A stretch of DNA of 64,000 nucleotides, taken from NCBI RefSeq assembly GCF_024734405.1, contig NZ_CP059556.1, positions 1,426,001 to 1,490,000 of the forward strand, in the 5' to 3' direction. The notes beneath the pieces are model-generated. The model did no database searches, was not told the origin of the DNA, and worked only from the letters and a program-made list of their open reading frames with translations. The stretch comes from Saccharopolyspora gregorii (GTDB lineage Bacteria; Actinomycetota; Actinomycetes; Mycobacteriales; Pseudonocardiaceae). This document shows positions 16,117 through 24,190 of this stretch, in pieces (position 1 is the first letter of the stretch; each line of letters opens with the position of its first letter). The translations under genes and the position numbers were made by a program.

Positions 16117-17322
16117 GTGACGGTCACGGTGATCGGGATCGACGGGGCGGAGCTGCCCGCGGGCGCCGCCGAGGTGCTGGGTTCGGCGCGGCTCGTGGTG
16201 GGCTCGCGCAGACACCTCGACGCGCACGCCCCGCAGCAGGCCCGGTCGCTGGACCTCGCGCAGTGGAGCCAGGCGCTGGGCGCGCTGACCTCGCTGGCGG
16301 GTGAGGAGACCGGGGTCGTGCTCGTCGACGGCGATCCGGGTTTCTTCGGCGTGCTGCGGGAGTTGCGGGAGCGCGGGGTGCGCTGCGCCGTCACCCCGGC
16401 CGCGCCGAACGTGGCCCGGCTGATGGCCCGCCTCGGCAGGCCGTGGGACTCGGTGCCGGTGGCGGCGGCGAGCGAGGATGACCTGCCCCGCGTGCTGAAC
16501 CTGTGCCGGGCGCGACCGGCGGTGCTGGTGCTCAGCGGCCCGGGGGCCGGCCCGGCGCGGCTGGCTTCCGGATTGACCGGCTGGCGGCGCACGCTCGTCG
16601 TCGGCGAGGACCTCGGCGGCGAGGGCGAGAAGATCACCACCGCCACCCCGGAGGAGGCCGCGCAGCGCAGCTGGCGCCCGGACGCGGTGGTGCTGTGCGC
16701 GGCGGAACCGAAGGAGGTCGGCGCCCGGGGCTGGCTCGCCGGCGGTGAGGTGCTGCCGCCCGCGAACGGCTGGGCGCTGTCCGAGGACGAGTTCTCGCAC
16801 CGCGACGGCGAAGTGACGCCCGCCGAGGTCCGGGCGGTGGCGCTGGCGGATCTCGCGGCCCGCCCCGGCGCGCTGATCTGGGACGTCGGCGCCGGCTCCG
16901 GTTCGGTCGCCGTCGAGTGCGCCCGGCTCGGCGCCGCCACGATCGCCGTCGAGTCCGACGAGACCCAGGTGGTGCGGCTGATCACCAACGCCGCCGGGCA
17001 CGGCGTGGACGTGCGGGTCGTGGAGCGCGCCGCGCCGGACTCGTTGCGGGAGCTGCCGAAACCGGACGGCGTCTTCGTCGGTGGCGGCGGGCCGGACGTG
17101 GTCGCGGCCTGCGCGCACGCGGGCGCGGCGCGGATCGTGGTGGAGCTGACCGAGCTGGAGCGGGTCGGGCCGACCCGGGAGGCGCTGCGCACCGCGGGCT
17201 ACCAGGTCCGCGGGGTGCAGCTGGCCGCGAGCAGGCTGGTGGAGCTCGCCGACGGCGGCTCCAAGCTGGAACCCACGGCGCCGGTGGTGCTGGTGTCCGG
17301 GCACCGCAAGGCCGACTCGTGA
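16117..17322 (+). CDS. CobL-like (CbiE-CbiT) precorrin-6Y methyltransferase, second copy
   Basis: This 401-residue protein has a CbiE-like N-terminal domain (about 1-200, with RLVVGSRRHLDA and DGDPGFFG) and a CbiT-like C-terminal domain (about 225-395, with SAM site WDVGAGSGSVAVE and FVGGGG). In CobL this pairing methylates C5 and C15 and decarboxylates precorrin-6Y. A canonical CobL is encoded at 51726-52940. Compared with it, the CbiE half here is divergent after GDPGFFG and lacks the usual PAVSS segment (AAPNVARL instead). The GTG at 16117 has GGACGAGG upstream; GTG 16108 is possible. The stop overlaps the cbiG start (GTGA). Confidence 0.85.
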   Translation: MTVTVIGIDGAELPAGAAEVLGSARLVVGSRRHLDAHAPQQARSLDLAQWSQALGALTSLAGEETGVVLVDGDPGFFGVLRELRERGVRCAVTPAAPNVARLMARLGRPWDSVPVAAASEDDLPRVLNLCRARPAVLVLSGPGAGPARLASGLTGWRRTLVVGEDLGGEGEKITTATPEEAAQRSWRPDAVVLCAAEPKEVGARGWLAGGEVLPPANGWALSEDEFSHRDGEVTPAEVRAVALADLAARPGALIWDVGAGSGSVAVECARLGAATIAVESDETQVVRLITNAAGHGVDVRVVERAAPDSLRELPKPDGVFVGGGGPDVVAACAHAGAARIVVELTELERVGPTREALRTAGYQVRGVQLAASRLVELADGGSKLEPTAPVVLVSGHRKADS

Positions 17323-18635
17323 TCGGTCTGTTCCCGCGCACCCCGCAGGAGCAGCGCACCGCGAACGAGCTGGCCGCCCGGTGGGGGCCGGACGCGGTGC
17401 TGGTCGACGGCGGACCGGGCCCGGCGCTGCGCCGGATGTGGTCCTCGCTGGACGCGGTGGTGCTGTTCCTGCCGGTGGGCGCGGCGGTGCGGCTGATCGC
17501 GCCGCTGCTGCGCGCCGAACGCACCGATCCGGAGGTGGTGTGCGTGGACGAGCACTTCGCCGTCACCGTCTCCGGTGGGGCGCAGGCGATCGCGCCGCGG
17601 ATCGCGGAGGTGCTGGGGCGGATCCCGGTGCTCACCGCGGGCGCGGCGGCCACCGAGCTGGACGAGCTCGTGGACCGGCTCGGGGCCACCGCGGACGGTG
17701 ATCTCACCGGGTGCGCGCGGGCGATCGACGACGAGGAACCGGTGCTGCTGGTGAACCCGCACGGGTTCCCGCTCCCCGCGCTGCCGGAGAACGTGTCGCC
17801 GGACCGGGAGGATCCGGCCTGGACGGTGGTGGTCGACGACCGGCGGCCCGGGGAAGATCTCGGCGACCGCGTGGTGCGGTTGATCCCGCCGACGCTGGTG
17901 GTGGGCGTCGGTGCCGTGCGGGGCGTGTCGCGGACCGCGGTGACCGGGCTGATGTCCCGGCTCGACCGGGAGCACGGGCTGGACCCGCGCGCGATCCGGG
18001 CGTTCGCCACCGCGGAGGCGAAGGCGGAGGAGCGCGGCATCCTGGACGCGGTGCAGGACCTGGGTTTCTGGCACTCGGCGGACGCCGAGGAGCTACCGCT
18101 GCGCTCCTACCCGGCGGCCGAGCTCGCCGAGGAGGACGTGCCGAACCCGAGCGAACGGGTGCGGGCCGAGGTGGGCACCGCGTCCGTCGCGGAGGCCGCC
18201 GCGCTGCGCGCCGCCCGCGAGTTCGCCGGGGAGGACGCCGAGGTGCGGCTGGTCGTGCCGAAGCTGGGCGCCGACGGCGTCACCGTCGCCGCCGCCCGGA
18301 TCCGCCCGCGCGGCCGGATCACCACGATCGGTCTCGGCCCGGGGCCGGCGGACCTGCGCACCCCGCGCGCGGACGCGGAACTGCGCCACGCCGCCGCCGT
18401 CGTCGGCGGGGCGCCGGAGCTGGAGCTGATCCGCGACCTGCTGCACCCGGGCGCCGTGACCCGCCGCGTCGGGTCCGCCGAGGAAGGTGCGCGCGCCGCC
18501 GCCGAACTGGCGGCCGGGGGCCGCACCGTGGCCCTCGTCGGCCCGGACGACGCGGCACCGCTGCGCGCCGCCGTCCAGGACGAACCGGCCTGCCGGGCCG
18601 TGCACGCCGAATGGATCCCCGGCGTGCGCGGCTGA
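17319..18635 (+). CDS. cbiG: CbiG-like cobalt-precorrin-5A hydrolase with C-terminal methylase remnant
   Basis: This 438-residue protein has a CbiG-like region over about residues 1-330: N-terminal LFPRT segment, central VVLFLPVGAAVRLIAPLL and VDEHFAVTVSGG, and the CbiG C-terminal GVGAVRGVSRTAV plus AIRAFATAEAKAEERGI. CbiG opens the delta-lactone and releases acetaldehyde in the cobalt-early pathway. After residue 335 comes TTIGLGPGPADLRTPRADAEL, the start of a tetrapyrrole methylase, but only about 105 residues remain of the usual 230, so that domain looks truncated. The GTG start overlaps the previous stop. Its presence beside a CobN/CobG system is unusual. Confidence 0.84.
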   Translation: MIGLFPRTPQEQRTANELAARWGPDAVLVDGGPGPALRRMWSSLDAVVLFLPVGAAVRLIAPLLRAERTDPEVVCVDEHFAVTVSGGAQAIAPRIAEVLGRIPVLTAGAAATELDELVDRLGATADGDLTGCARAIDDEEPVLLVNPHGFPLPALPENVSPDREDPAWTVVVDDRRPGEDLGDRVVRLIPPTLVVGVGAVRGVSRTAVTGLMSRLDREHGLDPRAIRAFATAEAKAEERGILDAVQDLGFWHSADAEELPLRSYPAAELAEEDVPNPSERVRAEVGTASVAEAAALRAAREFAGEDAEVRLVVPKLGADGVTVAAARIRPRGRITTIGLGPGPADLRTPRADAELRHAAAVVGGAPELELIRDLLHPGAVTRRVGSAEEGARAAAELAAGGRTVALVGPDDAAPLRAAVQDEPACRAVHAEWIPGVRG

Positions 18636-18646
18636 CGGCCGGATCG

Positions 18647-18673
18647 TCGCCCCGGGAGCACCGGGGGCCGCGA
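18647..18673. terminator. Weak hairpin between convergent cbiG and DUF1876 genes
   Basis: CCCCGG and CCGGGG pair around GAGCA, extended by imperfect GTCG/CGAC flanks. It lies between convergent stops at 18635 and 18676. Confidence 0.45.
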
Positions 18674-18675
18674 CC

Positions 18676-18945
18676 TCACGCCATGAGGTGCACGCGCCGG
18701 TGCTGGCGGGTGCCGATGTCCGCCGCGGCGGTGTCGAGCAGCTTGTGGCCGAGTTCGAACAGCGCCCTGGCGAGCGCGATCTCATCTCCGATCTGCGGCA
18801 CGTCCGGGTCGTCCGGGTGCCGCCGCGCGGCGCCGTGCCCGTGCAGCGCCCTGCCGTCGCCGGTGACCATCCCGACGTCCGCGGTGGTCTTCATGCCGGC
18901 TTCGACGACCTGCATGTCCAGTGTGAGCGTCCGGTTCGCGTGCAT
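18676..18945 (-). CDS. DUF1876-family protein
   Basis: This 89-residue protein shows the DUF1876 pattern: early TLTLDMQVVE strand, GHGAARRHPDDPDVPQIGDE in the middle, and ALARALFELGHKLLDTAAADI at the end. The family is common in actinobacteria, has a small alpha-beta fold, and has no established function. The ATG at 18945 follows GGGAGG at the proper distance. It interrupts the cobalamin block on the opposite strand and is probably unrelated to it. Confidence 0.9.
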   Translation of the reverse strand: MHANRTLTLDMQVVEAGMKTTADVGMVTGDGRALHGHGAARRHPDDPDVPQIGDEIALARALFELGHKLLDTAAADIGTRQHRRVHLMA

Positions 18946-19280
18946 GGCCGCCTCCCTGGTTCGCCTGTCCCCAGGATGCGCCGCCGAGGACCGCGCGGCA
19001 AAGCGGTCCGGGCGGCGGTTGCGCTGGTGAGAGAGGTCACCGCAGGTTTGACCTCCGTTCCGGGGCGGGTGACGATACTGCGGTCGGTCGAGGCGCCCCC
19101 CCGGATCGTTCGGCGGCGGCCCCGGCGGCACCCCGTGGCAGGATGGTCCGGCGCCGCGCTCGGCAGGCGCCCCGCCCCGGCGGATCGGACCCGGCGACGG
19201 GTCGAGGTGACGCAGCGGCGTCCCGCGCTCAGGCCACGGCAACGGCGCCGCGGTGAACATCGACACGAACGACGGACGGC
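18946..19280. other. Intergenic region upstream of cobA
   Basis: About 335 bases between divergent genes hold no open frame of coding character. TTGACC at 19048-19053 and GATACT at 19074-19079 recall -35/-10 boxes but are 20 bases apart, so the promoter assignment is weak. No B12 aptamer core was seen here. Confidence 0.4.
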
Positions 19281-20525
19281 ATGACCACGCACTCATCTGC
19301 GCAGCACACCTCGGGCGAACACCACTACTTCGCGGGACTCGACCTCACCGGCAGGCGGGTGGTGGTGGTCGGTGCGGGCGGCGTCGCGCAGCGGCGCGTG
19401 CCCCGGCTGATCGGCGCGGGCGCGCGCGTGGAGGTCATCTCGCCGGAGGCGACGCCCGCGGTCGAGGCGATGGCCCAGGCCGGGGAGATCACCTGGCACC
19501 GCAGGCCGTACGCGGACGGCGATCTGGACGGCGCCTGGTACGCGGTGGCGTGCGCGACGGGCCACGAGGTCAACGCCGCCGTCTCCGCCGAAGCCGAGCG
19601 CCGCCGGGTGTTCTGCGTGCGCGCCGACGACGCCGCGCAGGGCACCGCGGTGACCCCGGCCGTCGCCGAGCACGGCGGGCTGCTGCTCGGCGTGCTCGCC
19701 GGGGGAGCGCACCGGCGTTCCGCCGCGGTGCGGGACGCGCTGGTCACCGCGCTGCGCTCCGGGGTCGTGGCCGAGCACGCGGAGCGGCCCGCACCGGGCG
19801 TCGCGCTCGTCGGCGGCGGCCCCGGCGCCCCGGACCTGATCACGGTGCGCGGCAGGCAGCTGCTCGGCCGGGCCGACGTGGTGATCACCGACCGGCTGGC
19901 CCCGCGCGAGCTGCTGGAGGAGCTCGGCCCGCACGTGGAGGTCGTGGACGCCTCCAAGATCCCGTACGGCCGCGCCGCCAACCAGGACGTGATCAACGAG
20001 CTGCTGGTGGAGCACGCGCGCGCCGGGAAGTTCGTGGTGCGGCTCAAGGGCGGCGACCCGTACCTGTTCGGCCGCGGCTACGAGGAACTGCTGGCCTGCG
20101 TGGCCGCCGGGGTGCCGGTCACCTCGGTCCCCGGCATCACCAGCGCGTTCTCCGTGCCCGCCGCGGCCGACGTGCCGGTCACGCATCGCGGGGTGGCGCA
20201 CGAGGTCGTGGTGGTGTCCGGGCACGTCGGTCCGCACGACGAGACCTCGCTGGTGGACTGGCCCGCGCTGGCGCGGCTGCGCGGCACGCTGGTGCTGATG
20301 ATGGCGGTCAAGCGCATCGGCGAGTTCGCCGCGGTGCTGATCGAGCACGGCCGCGACCCGAAGTCGCCGGTCGCGATCGTGCAGGAGGGGACCATGCGCA
20401 CCCAGCGGGCCGTGCGCACCACGCTCGCCGAGGCCGCCGACGCGGTCCGCACCCACGAGGTGGCCCCGCCCGCGGTGATCATCGTCGGCCCGGTCGCCGA
20501 CCTCACCCCGCCCGAACGCCGCTGA
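19281..20525 (+). CDS. cobA: CysG-like fused precorrin-2 dehydrogenase / uroporphyrinogen-III C-methyltransferase
   Basis: This 414-residue fusion has an N-terminal NAD-dependent dehydrogenase-like domain (about 15-165; GAGGVA at 31-36). This is followed by uroporphyrinogen-III C2,C7-methyltransferase (about 170-410), with VGGGPGAPDLITVRG, VRLKGGDPYLFGRG, the VPGITSAFSVPA loop, and QEGTMRTQR. The methylase makes precorrin-2, the branch point to corrins and sirohaem. The N-terminal half could oxidise precorrin-2 to sirohydrochlorin, which would feed sirohaem or a cobalt-early route. A ferrochelatase activity cannot be judged. The ATG is at 19281. It ends the first cobalamin block. Confidence 0.93.
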   Translation: MTTHSSAQHTSGEHHYFAGLDLTGRRVVVVGAGGVAQRRVPRLIGAGARVEVISPEATPAVEAMAQAGEITWHRRPYADGDLDGAWYAVACATGHEVNAAVSAEAERRRVFCVRADDAAQGTAVTPAVAEHGGLLLGVLAGGAHRRSAAVRDALVTALRSGVVAEHAERPAPGVALVGGGPGAPDLITVRGRQLLGRADVVITDRLAPRELLEELGPHVEVVDASKIPYGRAANQDVINELLVEHARAGKFVVRLKGGDPYLFGRGYEELLACVAAGVPVTSVPGITSAFSVPAAADVPVTHRGVAHEVVVVSGHVGPHDETSLVDWPALARLRGTLVLMMAVKRIGEFAAVLIEHGRDPKSPVAIVQEGTMRTQRAVRTTLAEAADAVRTHEVAPPAVIIVGPVADLTPPERR

Positions 20526-20570
20526 CGTTCGAACGCCGCCGTCGAGCGCGGGAACCGATGACCGCGCGAG

Positions 20571-20598
20571 AACGGCCCACCCGGGCTGGTGGGCCGTT
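20571..20598. terminator. Bidirectional terminator between cobA and metG
   Basis: AACGGCCCACC pairs perfectly with GGTGGGCCGTT around a six-base loop, between convergent stops. Confidence 0.85.
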
Positions 20599-20618
20599 CG
20601 TGGCGTCGTCCGCGCGGG

Positions 20619-22337
20619 TCAGCTCTCGTCGGGGGCGCCGCCGAAACGGGCCCGGTAGTCCGCCAGGTCGTCCTCGGTGACCTTCGCGAACAGCACCGGC
20701 GGGATGGTGAAGTCGGTGCCCGCCGGGACGAGCTCGAAGGACCGCGCCTCCTCGACCGACACCCAGCTGCGCTGCGGGTCGTCGGAGGCGAACGCCGCGC
20801 GCATCGCCTTCGCCGCGCCCGGGATCAGCGGTTCGGACACCACCGCGTACAGGTAGATCAGGTTCATCGCGGTGCGCAGCGTCAGCGCGGCCGCGTCCTG
20901 GTCGGTGCGGATCTGGATCCAGGGCGCCTTCTCCTCCAGGTAGGAGTTGCCCGCGCTCCACATGGACCGCAGCGCCTGGGCGGCCTTGCGGAACTGCTTG
21001 GCCTCCAAGTGGGTCTGGTAGTCGGCGAGCAGTCCGCCGATCTCCGCGGCGAGCCGCTGCTCCGGTTCCCCGGCGGCGTCCCCGGCGGGCACCTGGTCGC
21101 CGAACCGCTTGCGGGAGAACGACAACACCCGGTTCACGAAGTTGCCGAGGGTGTCGGCGAGGTCCTTGTTCACCACGGAGGCGAACAGCTCCCAGGAGAA
21201 CGAGGAGTCGTCGGACTCCGGCGCGCTCGCGATGAGGAAGTAGCGCCAGTAGTCGGCGGGCAGCAGCTCCAGCGCCTGGTCGGTGAAGATCCCGCGCTGG
21301 TCGCTGGTGGAGAACTTCCCGCCGTAGTAGGTCAGCCAGTTGAACGACTGGACGAAGTCGACCATCTTCCACGGCTCGCGGGTGCCCAGCTCGGTCGCCG
21401 GGAACATCACGGTGTGGAACGGGACGTTGTCCTTGGCCATGAACTCGGTGTAGGTGACGTCCTCGGCCTCGTACCACCAGGACTTCCAGTCCCGCTCGGC
21501 CGGTGCGAGGTCGGACCACTCCTTGGTGGCGCCGATGTAGCCGATCGGCGCGTCGAACCAGACGTAGAAGACCTTGCCCTCGGCGGCCAGCTCCGGCCAG
21601 GTGTCGGCGGGCACCGGGACGCCCCAGTCGAGGTCGCGGGTGATGGAGCGGTCCCGCAGCCCCTCGGTGATCCACTTCCGGGCGATGGAGGAGGACAGGT
21701 TCGGCCACTCGCCGCTCGCCTCGTCCAGCCAGCCCTCCACCTCGTCGGTCAGCTTCGACTGGGTGAGGAACAGGTGCTTGGTCTCGCGGACCTCCAGTTC
21801 GGTGCTGCCGCTGATCGCCGACCGCGGTTCCACGAGGTCGGTCGGGTCGAGCACCCGGGTGCAGTTCTCGCACTGGTCGCCGCGGGCCTTCTCGTAGCCG
21901 CAGTGCGGGCAGGTGCCGATGATGTAGCGGTCCGGCAGGAACCGGCCGTCGGCGGGCGAGTAGACCTGCCGGATCGACTGCTGCTCGATGAAGCCGTGCT
22001 CGTGCAGCTTCCGCGCGAAGTGCTGGGTGATCTCGCGGTTCTGCTCCGAGGAGGTGCGTCCGAAGTGGTCGAAGGAGAGCTCGAAACCGCGGTAGATCTC
22101 GGCCTGCGCCCGGTGCTGCTGCTCGCAGAACTCCGCGACCGGCAGCCCGGCGTCGGCGGCGGCCAGCTCGGCCGGGGTGCCGTGCTCGTCGGTGGCGCAG
22201 ATGTAGAGCACCTCGTGCCCGCGCTGGCGCAAGTACCGGGAGTAGACGTCGGCGGGGAGCATGGAGCCGACCATGTTGCCCAGGTGCTTGATGCCGTTGA
22301 TGTACGGGAGCGCACTGGTTACCAGGTGGCGGGTCAT
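20619..22337 (-). CDS. metG: Methionyl-tRNA synthetase
   Basis: This 572-residue class I synthetase charges tRNA-Met. The HIGH-like motif is KHLGN (residues 17-21), and the zinc knuckle is [17 protein letters not shown] near 130. The KMSKS-loop equivalent reads KFSTSDQRG near residue 343, not KMSKS, a variant that also occurs in other MetRS lineages. The C-terminal anticodon-binding region is present; there is no appended tRNA-binding domain. The ATG at 22337 follows GGAG and gives the standard start [15 protein letters not shown]. Whether this is the only MetRS of the organism or a second, inhibitor-tolerant copy cannot be told from the window. Confidence 0.95.
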   Translation of the reverse strand: MTRHLVTSALPYINGIKHLGNMVGSMLPADVYSRYLRQRGHEVLYICATDEHGTPAELAAADAGLPVAEFCEQQHRAQAEIYRGFELSFDHFGRTSSEQNREITQHFARKLHEHGFIEQQSIRQVYSPADGRFLPDRYIIGTCPHCGYEKARGDQCENCTRVLDPTDLVEPRSAISGSTELEVRETKHLFLTQSKLTDEVEGWLDEASGEWPNLSSSIARKWITEGLRDRSITRDLDWGVPVPADTWPELAAEGKVFYVWFDAPIGYIGATKEWSDLAPAERDWKSWWYEAEDVTYTEFMAKDNVPFHTVMFPATELGTREPWKMVDFVQSFNWLTYYGGKFSTSDQRGIFTDQALELLPADYWRYFLIASAPESDDSSFSWELFASVVNKDLADTLGNFVNRVLSFSRKRFGDQVPAGDAAGEPEQRLAAEIGGLLADYQTHLEAKQFRKAAQALRSMWSAGNSYLEEKAPWIQIRTDQDAAALTLRTAMNLIYLYAVVSEPLIPGAAKAMRAAFASDDPQRSWVSVEEARSFELVPAGTDFTIPPVLFAKVTEDDLADYRARFGGAPDES

Positions 22338-22708
22338 TCGAGAATGCTCCAATAGCGTTGTTTCGGTGCAGACCCCGCTGAATCCGGCCGACGCCGGCGC
22401 GCGCATGGGTGCTGACGAACACCGTTGACCAGGGAGATGCTACCGGCACGGGATCGTCGGCACGGCTCGCCCTCGCCCGGCCGGACGCGGTCCGCGAGGG
22501 GGTCGTCCGGCCGGGCGGGTGCTGGTCACCGCACGGGGGAGGACGGTGCGCCGGGCTGCTCGATCTCCCAGGTCGCCGAGGTCGGCGACGAACCGGTCGC
22601 GGCCGTCGCCGGTGCGGGACGTGCGCGAGGTGCTGGCCGGTGCGCCTCCCGGTCGCCGTCCCCGGGGCCCGTTCGACCGCTGGCCGAACGGGCCGTTCCG
22701 GGTCGGGA
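22338..22708. other. Intergenic region upstream of metG
   Basis: About 370 bases without a coding frame of native character. It holds a hairpin at 22476-22515 (CCCGGCCGGAC with GTCCGGCCGGG) of unknown role in the metG leader zone, and a terminator at 22666-22694 for the upstream reductase. Confidence 0.5.
22666..22694 (-). terminator. Terminator of the flavin reductase gene
   Basis: GGCCCGTTCG pairs perfectly with CGAACGGGCC, 15 bases past the reductase stop codon on the minus strand. Confidence 0.65.
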
Positions 22709-23944
22709 TCAGGCGGGGACGGCCTCCAGCGCGGCGACGGCCTCGTCCCACGGCCGCGGGTCGGCGACCAGGGTCCGGAGCGCGCGGGTGGGTTTCGGGG
22801 GCACACCGATGGTGAGCGCCCCGCAGGCCGTGCTGCCACGGCGGTAGAGGGCCGCGGCCTTCGGCGCCGCCGGATCGGCGCCGTCGAGCACGCGCAGCCG
22901 CACCTCGTCCGGTTCGGCCAGGTCGCCGAACGCCTGCACCTTGAACCGGTACTGGTCGGACCAGAAGTACGGCACCGGGGCGAACGGGCTCCGCTCCCCG
23001 AAGCGTTCCGGCGCCAGTTCGGCCAGCAGGTTCCGCGCGGCCGCCATGCCCTGCTCGGTGGCGTTCATCCGGTGCTCCACCCGGACCGGGCGGCCCAGCA
23101 CCGGGTGCGGCCAGCGCGCCACGTCCCCGGCCGCGTAGACACCGGGGGCCGCCGCGCAGAACTCGTCGCAGCCGACGCCGTCGGCGAGGTCCAGCCCGCT
23201 GCCCGCGAGCCAGTCCACCGATGGTGTGGAGCCGATCGCGACCAGCACCGCGTCCCCGGTGATCTCCTCGCCACCGGCCAGCCGCACGCCGCGGGTGCGG
23301 CCCTCGTCGTGGACGAGCCCGGCGACGGATTCGCCGAGCCGCAGCTCGACGCCGTGCGCCCGGTGCGCGGCGGCCAGCAGCGCGCCCGCCTCGGTGCCGA
23401 TGGCGCGTTCCATCGGCACCGGTTCCGGCGCGACCAGCACCACTTCGTGCCCGAGTTCGCGGGCGACCGCGGCGACCTCGACGCCGAGCACCCCGGCACC
23501 GACGACGACCAGCCGCCGCCCGGGGAACGCCAGCGGTGCGCGCAGCGCCAGCGCGTCGTCGAGGGTGCGCAGCACGTGCGCCCCCGGCGACTGCTCCGGC
23601 AGCGCGCGGGCAGCGACACCGGTCGCGATGATCACCCCGTCGCAGTCCAGCGCGTCCGCGCCGAGCAGCACCCGGCGATCGGCCACGTCCAGCCCGGTCG
23701 CCCGGGTTCCCAGCCGCAGGTCCAGGTCGAGCCCGTCGAGCGCGTCGGCGGCGCGCAGCCCGGTGCGGTCCGGTTCCCACGCGCCGGACAGCACCTGCTT
23801 GGACAGCGGCGGCCGGTCGTAGGGCAGGTGCGGTTCCGCGCCGACCAGCGCGATCTCCCCGTCCCAGCCGCTGCGGCGCAGCTGCTCCGCCGCGGTGAGC
23901 CCGGCGGCGGAGGCGCCGATCACCGCGATGCGCCCGGCGCTCAT
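22709..23944 (-). CDS. FAD-dependent ferredoxin reductase-like oxidoreductase
   Basis: This 411-residue pyridine nucleotide-disulfide oxidoreductase family member transfers electrons from NAD(P)H to a small iron-sulfur protein. The FAD site is IAVIGASAAGLTAAEQL near residue 6, the NAD site VVVGAGVLGVEVAAVARE near 143, and the second FAD motif VYAAGDVARWP near 265. A C-terminal reductase domain follows (ERSPFAPVPYFWSDQY). This matches rubredoxin/ferredoxin reductases that serve cytochromes P450 or dioxygenases. Its ATG overlaps the stop of the preceding 42-codon ferredoxin remnant (ATGA), so its natural partner seems to have been that ferredoxin. Confidence 0.92.
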   Translation of the reverse strand: MSAGRIAVIGASAAGLTAAEQLRRSGWDGEIALVGAEPHLPYDRPPLSKQVLSGAWEPDRTGLRAADALDGLDLDLRLGTRATGLDVADRRVLLGADALDCDGVIIATGVAARALPEQSPGAHVLRTLDDALALRAPLAFPGRRLVVVGAGVLGVEVAAVARELGHEVVLVAPEPVPMERAIGTEAGALLAAAHRAHGVELRLGESVAGLVHDEGRTRGVRLAGGEEITGDAVLVAIGSTPSVDWLAGSGLDLADGVGCDEFCAAAPGVYAAGDVARWPHPVLGRPVRVEHRMNATEQGMAAARNLLAELAPERFGERSPFAPVPYFWSDQYRFKVQAFGDLAEPDEVRLRVLDGADPAAPKAAALYRRGSTACGALTIGVPPKPTRALRTLVADPRPWDEAVAALEAVPA

Positions 23945-24069
23945 CCGCGGGCCCGGATCGCCGCTGCCGGGCACCCGGCCGCGGCCGCCCGGCCCGTCTC
24001 GTGCACCTCGGGCGGGGGTGTGCTGTCCAGCAGCACCACGACGCCGTTCTCCTCGATCGTGATCTCCAT
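23941..24069 (-). pseudogene. N-terminally truncated ferredoxin, coupled to the reductase
   Basis: A 42-codon frame starts with ATG at 24069, after AAGGAAG, and ends in an ATGA overlap with the reductase. Residues from about 8 on (ENGVVVLLDSTPPPEVHE, then AAAAGCPAAAIRA) match the C-terminal half of P450-type 3Fe-4S/4Fe-4S ferredoxins, including the final cluster cysteine of CPA. The N-terminal half with the other cluster cysteines is missing: an in-frame TAA lies four codons upstream, and no Cys-rich sequence is found in other frames up to 24188. It probably arose by internal deletion, keeping start, ribosome site and coupling. It cannot bind a cluster alone. Confidence 0.65.
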
Positions 24070-24147
24070 GCTTCTTCCTTACCCCTCGACGGGTTCCGGC
24101 GTCACCACGGGATGCGAAGCGGCTTGGACCACCTCTGGATGTCAGGG

Positions 24148-24190
24148 GAGCGGCCCGCTCGACCAGTGCCACGGGGAGAACGGGCCGCTC
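24148..24190 (-). terminator. Hairpin at the end of the AlkZ-like gene
   Basis: GAGCGGCCCG pairs perfectly with CGGGCCGCTC, overlapping the stop codon of the minus-strand gene at 24189. The loop is 23 bases. Confidence 0.55.

Noticed and set aside
14260-17304. Minus-strand open frame of 1014 codons opposite the CobM-like and CobL-like genes
   Set aside because: It is an antisense shadow with low-complexity Arg/Gly composition. The opposite strand has clear families, starts and couplings.
19048-19079. TTGACC and GATACT as a standard promoter for cobA
   Set aside because: The spacing of 20 bases is poor and no regulator context supports it. It is kept only as a remark in the intergenic entry.
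20589-22355. Plus-strand open frame of 588 codons opposite metG
   Set aside because: It is an antisense shadow of a conserved tRNA synthetase, with no domain signature.
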